DNA of 64,000 bases from Solea solea (GCF_958295425.1 NC_081148.1:8775466-8839465), one strand, 5' to 3'. Shown: positions 46,123 to 59,486, numbered from the stretch's first letter. A program made the numbers and translations. Notes: a model not told the origin generated them from the sequence alone.

Positions 46123-46143
46123 CCCCCCCCCCCCCTCCCCCCC
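46123..46143. repeat. C13-T-C7 tract
   Basis: A run of 13 C, one T and 7 C. The complementary strand is G-rich and could form a G-quadruplex. Confidence 0.9.
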
Positions 46144-46791
46144 ACAGACCACCTGCCCCTCCCTCCTTCCTCTCCTCTGATGTGTTTTTCATGTTAACAC
46201 TTTGCTGTGCCTGAGGTACATCATGCAGCTTCCCGCCATACACAGCTCAACCAAACCCATTAAGACTGTTTTTATGGCATAACATCGTTTTTATTTTTCA
46301 ATTAAATATTTATGCTTTTGTCTTTTGGCCTATCTTTCTTCTTTTAAGGGTTGCTACAGTGGTTTTACTCAGTCTGATTCCTCAGTGCTGGTTTCCTTCC
46401 TTAGTCTGTCTTTGTATTGAAGAAATGCTCCTTGTTAAGTTTGTTTAGTCTCAAAATGAAGTCTTGTGCACCAGAAGAAGGCAAGAATGAGAGAATTACA
46501 CAATAAGAACATTGTTAAAACACAATTGAAAGATCTCCTGCTTACCAGAGTTTGGAGCATTAACTTCTGCACTTTATAGACCCACTCGTAGGGGGATGGG
46601 ACCTCATTCCCAGAATGTAAACAGTGTCCGCCATCTTTGCTAACAGGACAAAGTGTCACTGGTGGGCACGTAACAAAGAAAATAATGAAGATATTTCTCA
46701 ACTCAGTGGAAACTGATGTTGGGAAGCACATTTTTTTTCAAAAATCGGTGACGTATTCCTTTAAGTATTTTTCAGGCAAAGTTTATACATA

Positions 46792-47156
46792 TTAAAGGTC
46801 CCGTGTGTAACATTTAGGCAAAATTATTTTTGGTTTGTAAGAAATTGAGAATAAAATAATTATCCTTATCTATTTTAAATAAGTGTACAACCACCATTTT
46901 CATTACCCCAGAATGAGCCTTTTATATTTATATCAGGAGCCAGAGCTGCTCGACAGAGGCAGCCATTTTGGACCACCATGTCTTTTACAATAGCCCACAA
47001 TGGACAAACTAAATATATTTTGAGTTCCGATGCTAAATGAAGGCTACATAGGCTCCTCAACACACTTGGAAGGTAAGCGTGAAGTGAGGGATATTCAGCT
47101 GCAAACATGCAATTCCACTTCAGTTCTACACACGTACATATACTACGTACCTTTAA
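46792..47156. mobile_element. TTAA-flanked non-autonomous element
   Basis: TTAA at 46792-46795 is followed by AGGTCCCGTGTGTAAC; the right end, reverse-complemented, starts AGGTACGTAGTATATG and is flanked by TTAA at 47153-47156. The body (GAATGAGCCTTTTATATT, GGCAGCCATTTTGGACC) matches a repeat I recall as abundant in percomorph fish. TTAA flanks suggest piggyBac-type mobilisation, but the ends are only weakly alike. Confidence 0.6.
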
Positions 47157-47423
47157 CCCTCTTATGACCACCAAAATGTTCAGGCTGCCTGGATTTATTT
47201 AGATGTTATGGCTGTGGAATTGTCAAAAAATGTTCAGTGAATGCTAGTGTTCCTTTATCCAAGATAACTTTGAACTTCAATATCTGGCCGTTATTCAACC
47301 GTATAGGAATTACTGACAAACGTGTGACGGGTTGGTGAATCTTGTCTGTGATTGGACGGTCGTTAGGGCTACCGTAATGATGAGTATATGGGCAGAAAGC
47401 TCTATTTCTCTACTTTCCAGTAT

Positions 47424-47515
47424 CCATCCATCCATCTTCTACCGCTTTATTCTCCACATGAGGGTCACGGGGGGTGCTGTGCCAATCTTATCCCTGGGCA
47501 GATCGCCTGTGCATA
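47424..47515 (-). mobile_element. SINE-like repeat 3' end
   Basis: ATCCATCCATCTTCTACCGC then CTCCACATGAGGGTCACGGG is the reverse complement of the 3' end of the 32270 repeat. It is truncated after GGGCAGATCGCCTGTG. Confidence 0.7.
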
Positions 47516-49523
47516 GTTTTTTTAATTTTCTAGATATCACAAATGGTCTAAGAGTTACGGTAATGAGAAGTGTGCATGCTAAATTCTGATGACAGGATGG
47601 TGACAAAAGGGTTAACTACATTTATTGCAACAAGGCACTGCATGCAAACTTAAACACGCTTCATTTTATTGTTGGTGTACTGTTGGTATTGTTGATGTAT
47701 TATTTATTTATTCATGCACGGGCTAATTTCCCCAAGGGGATAATTAAAGTGTCTATCCATCCATCTATGTAGAAGTTTATATTAAATAATCCATTGCGTC
47801 ACATATGTTTCTTTGCAAACAGTTTCCCTCCACCTTCGACAATTAATATTATCTTTATTTGGTTTAATTTGGGGGTGATTTTTTTTCTGTTTGTTTTGCC
47901 AGTGCCACGGTGTGCTGCTGCTGCTTAGTGCAAACACAGGACACAGTCATGAATAATGGTGCAATTATTCCAACAAAAACATGGGCCCGCGTTGCCAAGT
48001 GTGCGGCCCTGCAAGTTAGTTTTCACAACAAATGTATTCCAGCTTTTACTAGTATTTTACAGTAAAATTAATGATAAAACATTGCTCCGCTCTCTTTTTT
48101 GTTCACAGGAATTAAATGGAGCATAAGTCAGCGGCGATTTGTGGACATGATGTCATGAGTTTTAAAGAAACATCATTACTTTTTACTTTTGCAGGTGTGT
48201 GTAATGTGTGCAGCTCCAGGGTAAAAACAGTGGATTGGGTGGGTACACACCCATCACTGTGGGCGATAGAGACCTGACTGAGCACGTGTCTGTGTGTATC
48301 ATCTAGAGTTGTTACCACACGATCAAATATTGTGAGTACACTTGTAATTTTATAGTCATGACAGAGGAACTAATCAGATTTAACAAGGACCCTGTAGGGA
48401 TAATAATGTCCATCCATTCATCCACCCACCATTTTGATACAGACTGAAACATGTCAACATCTGGATGGACGATCATGAACTATGATAGAGACATTCATGG
48501 TCCCAAAGCTGTGACTTAGCTGTTGACTCCTTTCATTCCCTAGCTAGTATAGTTTCCAATCCTGTCCCTAAGTATGTCCTTTGTTGAAAGGGGATTCAAA
48601 TGTGGTTTGAGAAACATGACCTCTTAACAACAACTACAGAGCAAAGGAATCACTGACATACTTCACAAATCGTCACCTCGGAGCAGCAATCAATCAAATG
48701 AATCAATCAAAGATTCGCACATCCAAAGAAGGCAGACAGGTGGATCAGCACCTCTCGTCACATAGCACCGATCTAAATCTTGATTTCAATGGTTCGGCTG
48801 ATGAAGCTTTGAAGCCGTAGTCGGGTCGAGCTCCTTTACACCACACAACCAAAGTGATGCCCTATCACATCTGACACCCCAAAGCCTGTGAAATTGATCC
48901 CTCAGTATGACCATTGATCGGGTTGAGGTTTGAACATGCGCACGGACCAAGCATGGAAGGAAGGGTCAGGAGCAAGATGTGTGCCTGGTTTAGGTCTTTT
49001 GTTATGGGGATCGATGCTCTCTCACCATGGGGGAAATTAGTCCATCAGTCATGTGAGGAGCACAGCATGAGCTTATGTTATATTATGTGTGAATACATGT
49101 CCGTACCTGCTATTCTAATCTTTGTTTGTGAGCATGTCCTTCCATGTATTATGTTGTCCTTTTTATGGGCTCTTGCTTTGTTTTGTGTCTCATACACGTG
49201 TTAACATTTTCTTGAGGCTAAATAAAACACTCTATCACAACTAAAGTATAGGCACTGTCTTCTGGAAAATAAAGTTGAGTAAATGAGCGAGATGGAGCAT
49301 GATAGTAATGTCCATCACCCTCAGGTTTTATTATGAATTTTTTGTCCATTTGGGCAAATTTCCCCTCTTTCACTGGCCATCGTTTTGACTTTGTCAGACC
49401 ATATTGGCACAATGTTGTATAAGAATATCTCTCTCTTGGCAAATTTTGGAATTCAAATTTACATTTTTTTATTAGGTCAATAGAACTCTTTGAACAAGAT
49501 TTACCACACACTTGAATCGTTAG

Positions 49524-49890
49524 AGGACAAAAATGTCAACTTCCAAAAATTGTTAAAAACACAGATTTGTTCTGCTTTTTTGTGCTTAAATCTCTTAAAC
49601 TTTAGCTCTGCTCAAAACTACCATACATTTAATCATTTTGAGGATTTTAGCCCTTTAAATGCCAGATGGATGACTTGATGTTTGGATGTAATTTTCCATA
49701 TAACTAATGTTGGGTGGTTGTTTTTTTTATTTTTAAATCAGTCTTGGATATGTCAGAGATTAGCCAAAATATTGACTTTGAAGCATTATTAATTTTTGTA
49801 CGGCATCACATTTAAAATGTACTACTTTCTTAAGTCAAAAAGGACAAAAATTTCCACTTACAAAAACTGCCATAAAAATAGTACAGATTT
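49524..49890. repeat. Diverged direct repeat pair, 317 bases apart
   Basis: AGGACAAAAATGTCAACTTC at 49524 and AGGACAAAAATTTCCACTTA at 49841 both lead through an A-rich AAAAnTG(T/C) block to ACAGATTT. The two arms probably come from one dispersed element family. Confidence 0.5.
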
Positions 49891-51263
49891 ATATTTTTTT
49901 TATATATATCATGGGTAAAATCTGTTGATCAACTTCTGTCCTTATGTCCACTTATTGAGTCTGAGTGATGGCCAAAAACATCACAATTAAATAAACTGAT
50001 CAATATTGATAATTATTATGCTCCTGGGTGAAACTTAAAGAAACCAGTTGTGTGGTTTTAAAATTATTTCTGAAATTATATCATGATATATATCTGTTGT
50101 TATTGAAATCTACATACAATCATGTAAGAAAAATCTACTTTAATACACAAAAATCATAATTAGTTGTTGAGTTTCTTGTGGTTTTCACATCAATGCCTGC
50201 CTAAACTCGACCAACTCCGTACAATGTTCATTCATTTATTGACATCATTGATTATAGTACGTGTAAGTTGATATTCTAGGAAGAAATAAAATTAGGTTAG
50301 TTTGTTCAAAGATCAAATAAATGCATAATCACACCAACATCTATGATCATTACTTAACTTAATTCATACTGTAAATCTAAAGAGTGAAAATAAATGTATA
50401 CCATTTAATAATACTGTGTATTGTCTAATAAATTATCTAAACAAGTTTCTTTTAGGATCTATTTTTTAAACAGATTTATTTTTAAGAATGAAATTACAAT
50501 TAATAACCTTTGAATCTTTAGTATATTTAGTGCATTAAATGATTTTAGCTCCCTCGCTTCTATTTACGAACGAAGTGAATTAATTAAATCAAATACAAAT
50601 CAATAATATAATAATAATTATTATTAGTTATATCAACCATTCCAACTCAAATGAATAACTCTACAAAAACTCATCATATTGCTAATCCAGTCTAAACCAT
50701 AATTTCAGTAGTTAATAATCCTCTCAATTAACAGACATAATTCAGATAAAAGGCCAAATTAAGTAAACTATCATCCCAAGACTGACAGGATGCCACCAAA
50801 GTTAACAGCACAGACCTGCATCATAAATGTTACTAAACTAAAATATAATTTACATACCAATGACGTCTCAGTTGCCACCCCAGCATTGACACACACACAT
50901 CTCTCCAGCTTGACTCTGGCAGACAAAAGAGCTTCACCTGCCCAAGAGATCCTCCTAATCGAAACTTCCTCAGGTGCTCTGACTCTCCAGATTAGCCTGT
51001 CTCTCTCTACCTGCATGCCACACTGAGTTGCCACGCCTACCTCCTGATACTGCCCTTCTGTGCTGCATAACAAATAAATATAAAAATTAAGAAATAAAGT
51101 CTGTCAACTAATGACTTCACATAAGTGCTATGTCCACACTCATCTGAACCAAAAAAAACACATGATGCACAGTGATGCTTTAAACTTAACAATTGCTGTT
51201 GAGTCCAGCAACATACTGTCAACACCATTAAGAAATTCTTTCATATCAATTATATGAGTTATC

Positions 51264-51322
51264 ATCAGAATCAGAATACTTTATTGATCCCTGGGGGGAA
51301 TTCTTGTGTTTCAGCTGCACCC
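51264..51322 (-). mobile_element. LINE 3' tail fragment
   Basis: ATCAGAATCAGAATACTTTA, TTGATCCCTGGGGGGAATTC and TGTTTCAGCTGCACC are the reverse complement of a very common fish LINE tail. No upstream coding part is visible. Confidence 0.6.
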
Positions 51323-53205
51323 ATTCAAAGAGCATGAAAAGAAAAAAGCCCAATTCTAGACCTACTGTAGTTTTTTTTTTTATCGAATACATCAAACACT
51401 ATTTGAGATGATATATTGTCTCAGTCATTTTTTTAAACACAAACTCAAATAATAAATCCCTTCCATACTGAAACTTGTAGAAGAAACTTGATCTGTCTAC
51501 CAAAATCCCTAATGTTTGTTGCTCTCTAAATTAATTGGATTTTAAATACAAAGACAAGCTGTGGTTGAGTGAGTTGCTTCACATAGACAACTCTTACAAA
51601 ATGAGAGAAGAAAGAAAAATATGCCAGATCTGGGGGAGAATGTAAAAAACAGAGGGGATAGAGGAGAGCAGAGAGCACTGGAGGTAAGAGCTGAAGGCTT
51701 TGGCAGGGCCACAATGCCATGAACAGACCAGTGCGAAAGGGCCCAGGACAAGTGTTGCCATGTCCCCCTGAAACCACAAAGGCCGCTGGGTAATGAATAA
51801 ATAAACACCCCCTCCAACCATCCAGCCTCTTCCTCTTCCTGCTCTCCATGTTTGGCAGCCAACACACACAGATGCATATGCATACACACATACAAACTGG
51901 CACAGGCACATAAACAATATACATGAATGGATACATGCATGAATGCTATCGCCCTGACAGCTGAAATTCAGTCCCCAAACATGTGGGTTTTGTAAAGCAG
52001 AGTTATATGTTTGTGTGTGTATACTGTATATCCTACTGACTGAGGCTGCGTTACACTGTTCACTATGTCTCCTATTTGCCCATTCATATTTATCCAAGGC
52101 TCTGTGGAGACATTTGGCTGACTGGGCTAAAGTCATGCAGCCCCAGTAACTTCCCACACTTACGCCATGTATAACCCAACTGAGAAATCACCCGCACACC
52201 AACGCGGAGGCATGCGGCAACACCATGTTAGAGCTGAAGGAGACAAAAAGCTGCAAGACTCCACAACTCCTGGCCCGACAGTCGGTGAAATGCCTTCAAT
52301 TATTCAACTTTCAGCGGATTGAGAAGCAGATTTGTTGTGACAAAGGTAAACAACCCCCACCAACCACCTGATGAAATATAGATATTTACTTCACCTCACA
52401 GAGTGGGAGAGAAGTATTGTTTTTGGTGGCTCTGTGTGACTGTCGGTTCTTCCACACTTGCTGCACTTGCCAACATGACCAACAGAGGCCGCCAGAGGCT
52501 TATTGCGTGAATGGGGGGAACACTCTGCACTGATCATTATGTCAGATCAACATGTCAATTAAGACCAGCCAAGACAAGACTTCATTCTTTAACTTTACAG
52601 GCTTCAAATTTGCCAGGTGTGTGCAGTGCCGACGTAAGCGGTGTTTGGATGAGGAATGCAAGAAATACTGACATCTGCAAAGACACGGCCCTGTTCTAAG
52701 AGAAACAAGTAACAGGTACATGACAATGTTATATATTAGGGATGGGCATTTCATGCAAAAATGTTATTTGAATATTCAACAGGGTTCTTCTCCTAATATT
52801 GGGGTTCACAGCATGTTGAGCAAAGAGGAGCAGTTAACGAGATGCATTCAAAGAGTAAATTGTATCACTACTGCGGGACATACGGCACGTTGTGCTTAGA
52901 GGAGCAGCTTCAAGATGCATTCAAGAAACCTCTTACACTTACACATCATTTCTGCAAACGCACATTGCTATGACCAGGCCTAAAGGAAAACCTGATCGCA
53001 AAAAACAAGAATGTAGAGACTCCCTCGTCCCAACTCCCAAGGAAACACCAGCAAAATACTAAACAAACCATTTTAAAGTTTGAATAAAAACAAGTACAAA
53101 TGTCTGCTGGCAGTCTGAGTGGTTCAAGGGAAGTCCACTGCAACTAGGACCATCGGGCGTCTTATACTGGAACCTCCTGTGCAGGATATACTGTGTCTAT
53201 AAATG

Positions 53206-53269
<64 letters not shown>

Positions 53270-55718
53270 CATATATATACATATATATATATATATACAT
53301 ATATATATGTATATATATATATATATATATTTATAACTATGTGTAAAATCTATGTGCACAAAAATCTGTAATTCCATTTGCCTGCCTTCAGGCTGAGCTG
53401 TCCAGTATTCCCATATGGAAATGTAGTAAAGGTCCTATTAATCACCGTAGTTTATGAATTGTTCTCCGTGTCCAGGTATTTGTGAATAAATTACACCTCA
53501 TTTCAAACAGAAAGCAGTAATTACACAGCCTGAAAAAGAAAATAAACTGGGAATTCTGTCCAACAGAAGTGAGAGAGAAAGCTTACTCACACAAACCACA
53601 AAATGCTGTTACCCTTGACAAGATCAAATAAATGTCACTAAAACTCTCACCAGTCTGCAGGAAGTTCATTTCTTTTAGTAGTGTACACACACTGTGAATT
53701 TCTCTCACCACATATACTGCTCTCCATTAGACAGAAGATTACATGGCAACCTTGACCTGTCTGCCCGTCGTAAATTACCACGCAGCCTCCGCTGGCACCT
53801 CATTCTGGTTTGTCATCAACTCGCGCCCACAACCGCCATTACACTACATCAGTGCTCTGGTGAGTCGGCCATGTTTTGTAATGTATGTGAGCTCATGTCG
53901 TCCTTGCAGCTGCACTTCTCTAATGTATTCTGTAATCTTCGACGTGTTTGGAATAAATCTGCATATACGCAGGACAACAAGGCGGAAGATGATTCACGAT
54001 TCTGAAATTGTGAGTTTAACTCAATAGAAATTAAACATTAACTGCAAAAAACCGGATAATTAGTTGGATGCAAAGCCACAAAGCAAGTTTTTTTTGCCGC
54101 ACATAATTGTTAGTACTGTGCTGAGATGGAAAACAACAGCTTCCAGGTCAGGAAAGGAAGAGATAAAGCGAAAAATAATACCGCACTTTATGATTTAGCT
54201 TAATAATAAAACTGGTGCATCCGAACAATAAATTCTAACCCCAAGCAGCTTTAATTGAACTTGGCAATTAAAATGATTCACATCCTGATCATTAGACCTG
54301 AGTACCGGCTACACTCACTCACTCTTAAACATAAAGCGCTAACAGGTACAGAGACAAAGCATTTACAGCCGCATGTACACAAAACTGGAATGAAATGCTG
54401 AGCAGCAACTTCATGCAAGTGACAAAACAATTAATGTGAAAAATACACTTTGACGCCGCATCGATGCTCTCTTGACGGGTCCATTCATCATTGTTTTTTG
54501 ACCTCCGCCGGCTTCCATTAGGTCTGATGCCAGAGCCTGAGCAGATAACGCTCAACATGCAATGATAAACACGTTCACAGAGTAAGAGTATCCGTCACTG
54601 TAATTACAGCACACGTCAGGAAAACAAAGTAAAGGTGGGAAATCTCCAAAAGTGAGAAACGAGTTGTGACTTAAATGCTGGATTCACTTAACCTTGGGTG
54701 ATCACGGCTGAGTAGTGAGTGCATGTGTATCTGCCTATGTCTTGTATGCACGTGTGTGTGTGTGTGTGTGTACGAGACGTGCGTTCTTTCTGCTCTCCAT
54801 GCTGCTCTGCTCCCACAGTGCCCCTGGGACCCATCTGCCTCCCTGTTATTAATTCATCAGGCTTAACCATGCAGTGCTTTATGACTCTGTTTGGACTGAC
54901 GAACTATCACACACCCCATCTCTCTCTCTCTCTCTCTCTCTCTGTCTCCCTCTCTCTCTCTCTCAGGAACACAGTATTGAAAAACAATATCTGTCACTGG
55001 ATGCTGAACCAACACTTGCAGTTTGATATGTCTTCTGTATTGTCTATTATATACGTCTTCCCTCTTGGCCTTGATGCACAGTGCTGTTGTCTCTATATGA
55101 ATAGTCAATATACTTTAGTGTGTATGAGTGTAGTATGTGCTCTGGCTCTGCACCGCCGCCACCAAAGCCAACTTTTTATTATTCTCGATAGTTCCTGAAC
55201 CAATTTTACATCACGCTGTCAATTTCACACTGTCAAAACATGTCGTAAAAAAGAAAGAAAAAAAAAAGATGCCTCACGATTCCGCCCTCAAATTCACTAA
55301 ATCACCCAAAAATGATCATGCAGAATAACAACAAGCACAACAGAATAATGCATTACATTTTATAGAGGCCCTAAGAACCTGGAGTCATTTCTCACGGCCC
55401 AAAACTTTTTTGGGGCGCAGCAATGAACTCTAATATTTGAATTCACTTCAGTCCAACTTTGTCTGCGGAGACTACATTGGCTGAAAGCACAGCTGATTGT
55501 GACCATGTTCAAAATAAGCCCTTTTTTAGAAGAAAGAAATCCAAAGTTTGCATTGAAAGATAATCTAAGAATCAATCACTGCCTTTCACTTGAATACATC
55601 TTGATTGCCATGTCTAAACCTATTCCCATCAAAGACCGAGAGATCTGAGATTGCGGCACATCAAAAGAGTTTATCTAGCTCGTATTACGTGGCTGTAAAT
55701 AGCTGCAGAAAAGATACA
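51323..55718. other. No gene seen; simple repeats and a candidate conserved region
   Basis: Open frames of 132-187 codons on the minus strand at 51526-52157 overlap in three frames and pass through CA-rich DNA, so I reject them. Diverged copies of a GGAGCAG...AGATGCATTCAA block lie at about 52805-52857 and 52874-52925. The stretch 53700-54560 is largely repeat-free. It also holds (GT)n at 54752-54771 and (TC)n at 54919-54964. Confidence 0.5.
53205..53331. repeat. Long interrupted (TA)n tract
   Basis: About 127 bases of alternating TA with a few TACA or TATG interruptions. It is self-complementary throughout and able to extrude a cruciform. Both strands are open in several frames for that reason only. 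Confidence 0.95.
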
Positions 55719-55738
55719 GGGGGGGGGGGGGGGGGGGG
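55719..55738 (+). repeat. G20 mononucleotide run
   Basis: Twenty consecutive G between ATACA and TAAACTC. A G-quadruplex candidate and a probable spot for length error in sequencing. Confidence 0.9.
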
Positions 55739-56539
55739 TAAACTCAGTGAGCTCTGAGGAAGCAGGAAAGAACATAAGGACAGACGGGAAAGTTTTTACT
55801 CTCTCTCACACAGTGCATAAGTCACAAGATGCAAAAAACTAAACTAAACAACAAAACAAGAAGTAGTATTCATATCAATTATCCTTTTAGGATTTAGAAT
55901 TATCTATCTTTAAATCAGAGCAAACCTGATCTATTCTTGTTTATTGTGTCAATTCTGTCAATTTCATGATGACAATAAATATAAAACTTACTGGCCTGGA
56001 CACTTTTAAATGACATATAAGTTTCATTTAGAAAATCTACGAATTTATTTTTTTATTATTTTTTTTTTATTTCACAAATAAAAAGGTTCACATACTTGGC
56101 GTAGGTGATTTCATCCACTCCACTTCATCCCTCTGGGACCAGCACTAAAGTTGAAGACATCCAGGGGGAGGTCTTTTTGGTTCTCCAGTGGCTTTCTACT
56201 GGGGTTATACTGCCCCCCAGTGGACAAAAATGTAAACACATTTACCTGCAATGGAGAGTGAAAGACCATTATCATCATTGTCAGTAGTTATAATGTTAGA
56301 AAGTATATGTTGATAAAAAAAAAGAAGAAGAAGGTGTTCTATCCATTGAGCAGGTTCAGAGTTCTGTTCATCTGTGACTAGGAATTACAAAGGTCCCAGT
56401 TTGGTTTATTTTGCATTTTCATACAAAACAATAGTGAGGGATGTCTCGAAGAACATTAACTGTTTCTGTAATGTATTGCATTGCATTTGGCAAACCAAAA
56501 ATCACACCTAGACACAGCTCAGATACTCCAAATAATTCT

Positions 56540-56544
<5 letters not shown>

Positions 56545-56607
<63 letters not shown>

Positions 56608-56608
56608 A
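56545..56608. repeat. (TA)n then (TG)n microsatellite
   Basis: About 53 bases of TA followed by a short TG run, a compound microsatellite. Confidence 0.95.
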
Positions 56609-57774
56609 TCAAAAATGTTTGAAAATGGCACAACAACATGATTACAGACGAGGCAGTTCTGAGAGAAAGCAACAGAGAACACAACGGAGTAGAGAGAAAT
56701 GACGTGACAAAATAAGAAGAACAATGATATGTCTTAAAAGGAAGCACAAAACGTTCTAGTCGAGGGGGAAAAGATGAGAAGAGACACATGGTATGAATGG
56801 AATACTCAACTGGCTAAATCACAAGTTTGAGACAAAGGCAAAGATTTGGGAGTCGTATTCTCCCTTTGACACAGTTGGATAATAGACAAAAGGGAGGTTA
56901 AATGTTAAAAGGAAGCAGAGTGACAAAAAAGCACAATGCAGAGCCTCACTTCCACATGTGTGAAAGTCAATCTTACTTAATCTGGATTTCTTATGTAGGA
57001 GACTATTCACTGACTGATGTCAAGTTACAGATCTTGTCAACCTGCACCACTTGTTTTTGATTTTCTTTTGCATCTGTGTGGTGAAGATGAGGAAAATATA
57101 AAAACTGTGCTTTTATAGCAGAGAAAGTTATTGTGTCTCAAAATATCCGACAAATTGAGTGCACATCAGTTCAAGACAGCACAATATTAACATCAGACAC
57201 CATGGTGGAAATGTCAAGCACCAGAATACACTACACACACACACACACACACACACACATTATTTCATTTATATAATAAATGAATAACAATAAATTGACA
57301 TGCATTGACAACTTTTTTCACAAAGGTTTGGTATAACAGCACTGAAAAACTCTCATAAACAAATTAGAAATGACTCAAAATTACAGTTACAATGACTCGA
57401 GGACAAATACAAGGACATTTAAGAGTAAATGAATGAATTAAATATGGATAAATGTCAAGACTGTTGTTTGCATGTAAACTATCAATATAATCACAGTAGA
57501 GGCAGCAGATAAACTGATTAAAAGTACCGTAATTAGTGAGTCGTAATTTGAAAACACTGAAATAAAAGAGGGAGAGCAAAAGAGCACATTTTCAGATATC
57601 ATCCTGGACTTAATTAAAATGTCTTCCAGCATCAGACACAAATAGATATATGATTGACTCTGAGAAACTTCACTTTCCCTCAGTAATGTATGCAAAAGTG
57701 CACAGGAACCTCAACAGCCACAGTCTTTATGATAAACATTACATTTTATCAAAATGCCTGACACAGGCATACAT

Positions 57775-57821
<47 letters not shown>

Positions 57822-57830
57822 TATATAGAT
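57775..57830. repeat. (TA)n microsatellite
   Basis: TA run flanked on both sides by ATAGATATA-like interruptions. Confidence 0.95.
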
Positions 57831-59037
57831 ACAGTAGCCTTATACTCAAAACATATGGTTCTAAGCTGGAACAGGTATTTTGACAGCTTAAGGAAATGTG
57901 TTTTAACACATTTTCTCTCTTTCGAAGAAACAAACATCTTTTCTATCCTCGGGTAAACTGCTGCTATCTCTCCGCTTCCTGCCCTGAGCAACCTCACTTA
58001 GCGTCTTTCCCTCCCGGGAGCTTTTTCTTGGCAAACAGGGCTGTTTATTTAAATAAAACGGGCCCGCACTTCAGCTGGTTTGTCTAATTAAAATGTTGCA
58101 AAAGCGTTGTGGAGTAGGCATTTTATTTAACGGCTAATTGTGCTGACACGGGGGACCGGGATATTTTATGCATACACTTTCCAGGATCTTAGGGAAAGAA
58201 CACAATCGCACGCACACGGGAGATGAGTTTCTTGCTCATTGGTGGGATGAATTTTAAACAGTCAGGAGTATCGAGTTAATCAGTGAGAATTCAGTGGGGG
58301 AATATCAGGTTGCCTTTTAACCAAGAGGATGCATGTATGATTAACGCACCATTCCCCACTGGATTCAAGAGAATAATTGTCTTGTTTACCAACAGGTGTT
58401 TTTAATCTAGTCACAGGAATTAACAATCATTGTTTGTAATGGCGCTCAGGGGCTGACATGTTTGGGATGTAATGACTTGCTGTTTTTCTTGTCAACAGCT
58501 CATGTCACCCTAATTGAATGCTTCAGGTCGATAAGTTTGAAAAAGGACAACGTGCACCCACAGAAAACACTTTGCGTTGTGTTGTTTTTAGTGGACGTTG
58601 ACACCACAACATGACAACTTTAGGATAAACGTTGGTCATCATGATTGAGGAAGAAGTCAAAACGCCAACTGTCACCCACTCGCTGAGACACACCCCGGCT
58701 CGTGTTCAGACTGGGCACAATTTTCAATTCCGTGCTTCAATTTTCACCTCACTTTGCCTCTGCAAATCTCACTGCTTGGGTGAACTTGCAGCATTTATTG
58801 CAGCGCTGTTCTGAATAAAGTCATAAGGTTTATCGTCCATCACCTGCAGATAAAGGCGTTAATGTTCACCCAATTCATAATAGTGCACCTCCACAGATGT
58901 TCATTCCTCTGATTGAAAAACGGTACATCACATAGAAAGATTGGAAAGAACTAATTCTGTTGATGTATTGTGTAGTAAAACTTCACACGTCACACTGTAC
59001 TGTGTTGGGTAATAAAAATTGAGATTAATTGATTATT

Positions 59038-59228
59038 TCAGGGCCACACGGTGGGGGTAGTGGTTAGCGCTCTTGCCTTTGCAAGCAAGAAGACCCGAGT
59101 TTGAAACCCGGTTGGAACAAGGGCCTATCTGCATGGAGTTTGCATGTTCTCCCCACAGTCCAAAAACATGCAATATGGGGATTAGGTAAATTGGACACTC
59201 TAAATTGACCGTGAGTGTGATGTGACAC
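59038..59228 (+). mobile_element. tRNA-headed SINE-like repeat, 5' half
   Basis: The head retains tRNA features: GGTAGTGGTTAGCGC (59056-59070, A-box region), an anticodon-like stem CTTGC/GCAAG (59072-59076 with 59085-59089), and a T-arm CCGAG-TTTGAAA-CCCGG. The body continues GTTTGCATGTTCTCCCCACA, then GGACACTCTAAATTGACC. The nearest cellular resemblance is tRNA-Glu or tRNA-Asp. The 3' half is lost after GTGATGTGAC. Confidence 0.75.
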
Positions 59229-59486
59229 AGTGGACAGAATAAGCAGCCACCTTGACATCAAGCATGGGGGATGATTGGAGCATCTTTGATGGATTGATGG
59301 AAGAAGATGAACAGGACAAAGTGAAACTCCTCAGTTCCAAACCCGATGGCTCCTCTGATCAATGCTATTTTCTGGGAGTGTCCGAAGATTTTACAATTCT
59401 TTTACTGGCAAAATATTAAAAAAGATATTAAAAATTGTAATATACCATTTCCTTTAGAATCCCCTTTGGGCAGTCGAAAGGGAACT

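Larger units (their letters stand above)
42359..46791. other. No gene seen
   Basis: Mostly repeat-free AT-rich DNA, with (CA)n at 44808-44826 and a dispersed repeat at 44268-44420. 43860-44140 is a candidate conserved stretch. A frame of 72 codons at 43463-43681 on the minus strand covers a CpG-containing block but resembles nothing known. Confidence 0.5.
47157..51263. other. No gene seen; AT-rich, with a direct repeat and LINE tail
   Basis: CTAATTTCCCCAAGGGGATA followed by ATTAAAGTGTCTATCC (47722-47767) is a typical fish LINE 3' tail with a CCATCTAT end. AT-rich sequence dominates 49690-50700. Open frames are short and unrelated to known proteins. Confidence 0.5.
55739..59037. other. No gene seen; TA and CA tracts, candidate conserved block
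   Basis: Holds TTATT-rich DNA at 56040-56075, (TA)n then (TG)n at 56545-56608, (CA)n at 57232-57259 and (TA)n at 57775-57830. 58000-58470 is repeat-free with GTCTAATTAAAATG and CGGCTAATTGTGCTG and may be conserved non-coding DNA. No coding signal is convincing. Confidence 0.5.

Noticed and set aside
51526..52157. Three overlapping minus-strand frames of 132-187 codons
   Set aside because: They are simultaneously open in different frames across CA-rich DNA; Cys/Val/His-rich runs reflect the simple repeat.
59056..59115. Functional tRNA gene
   Set aside because: The acceptor stem is absent, stems are imperfect, and the sequence continues into a SINE body.
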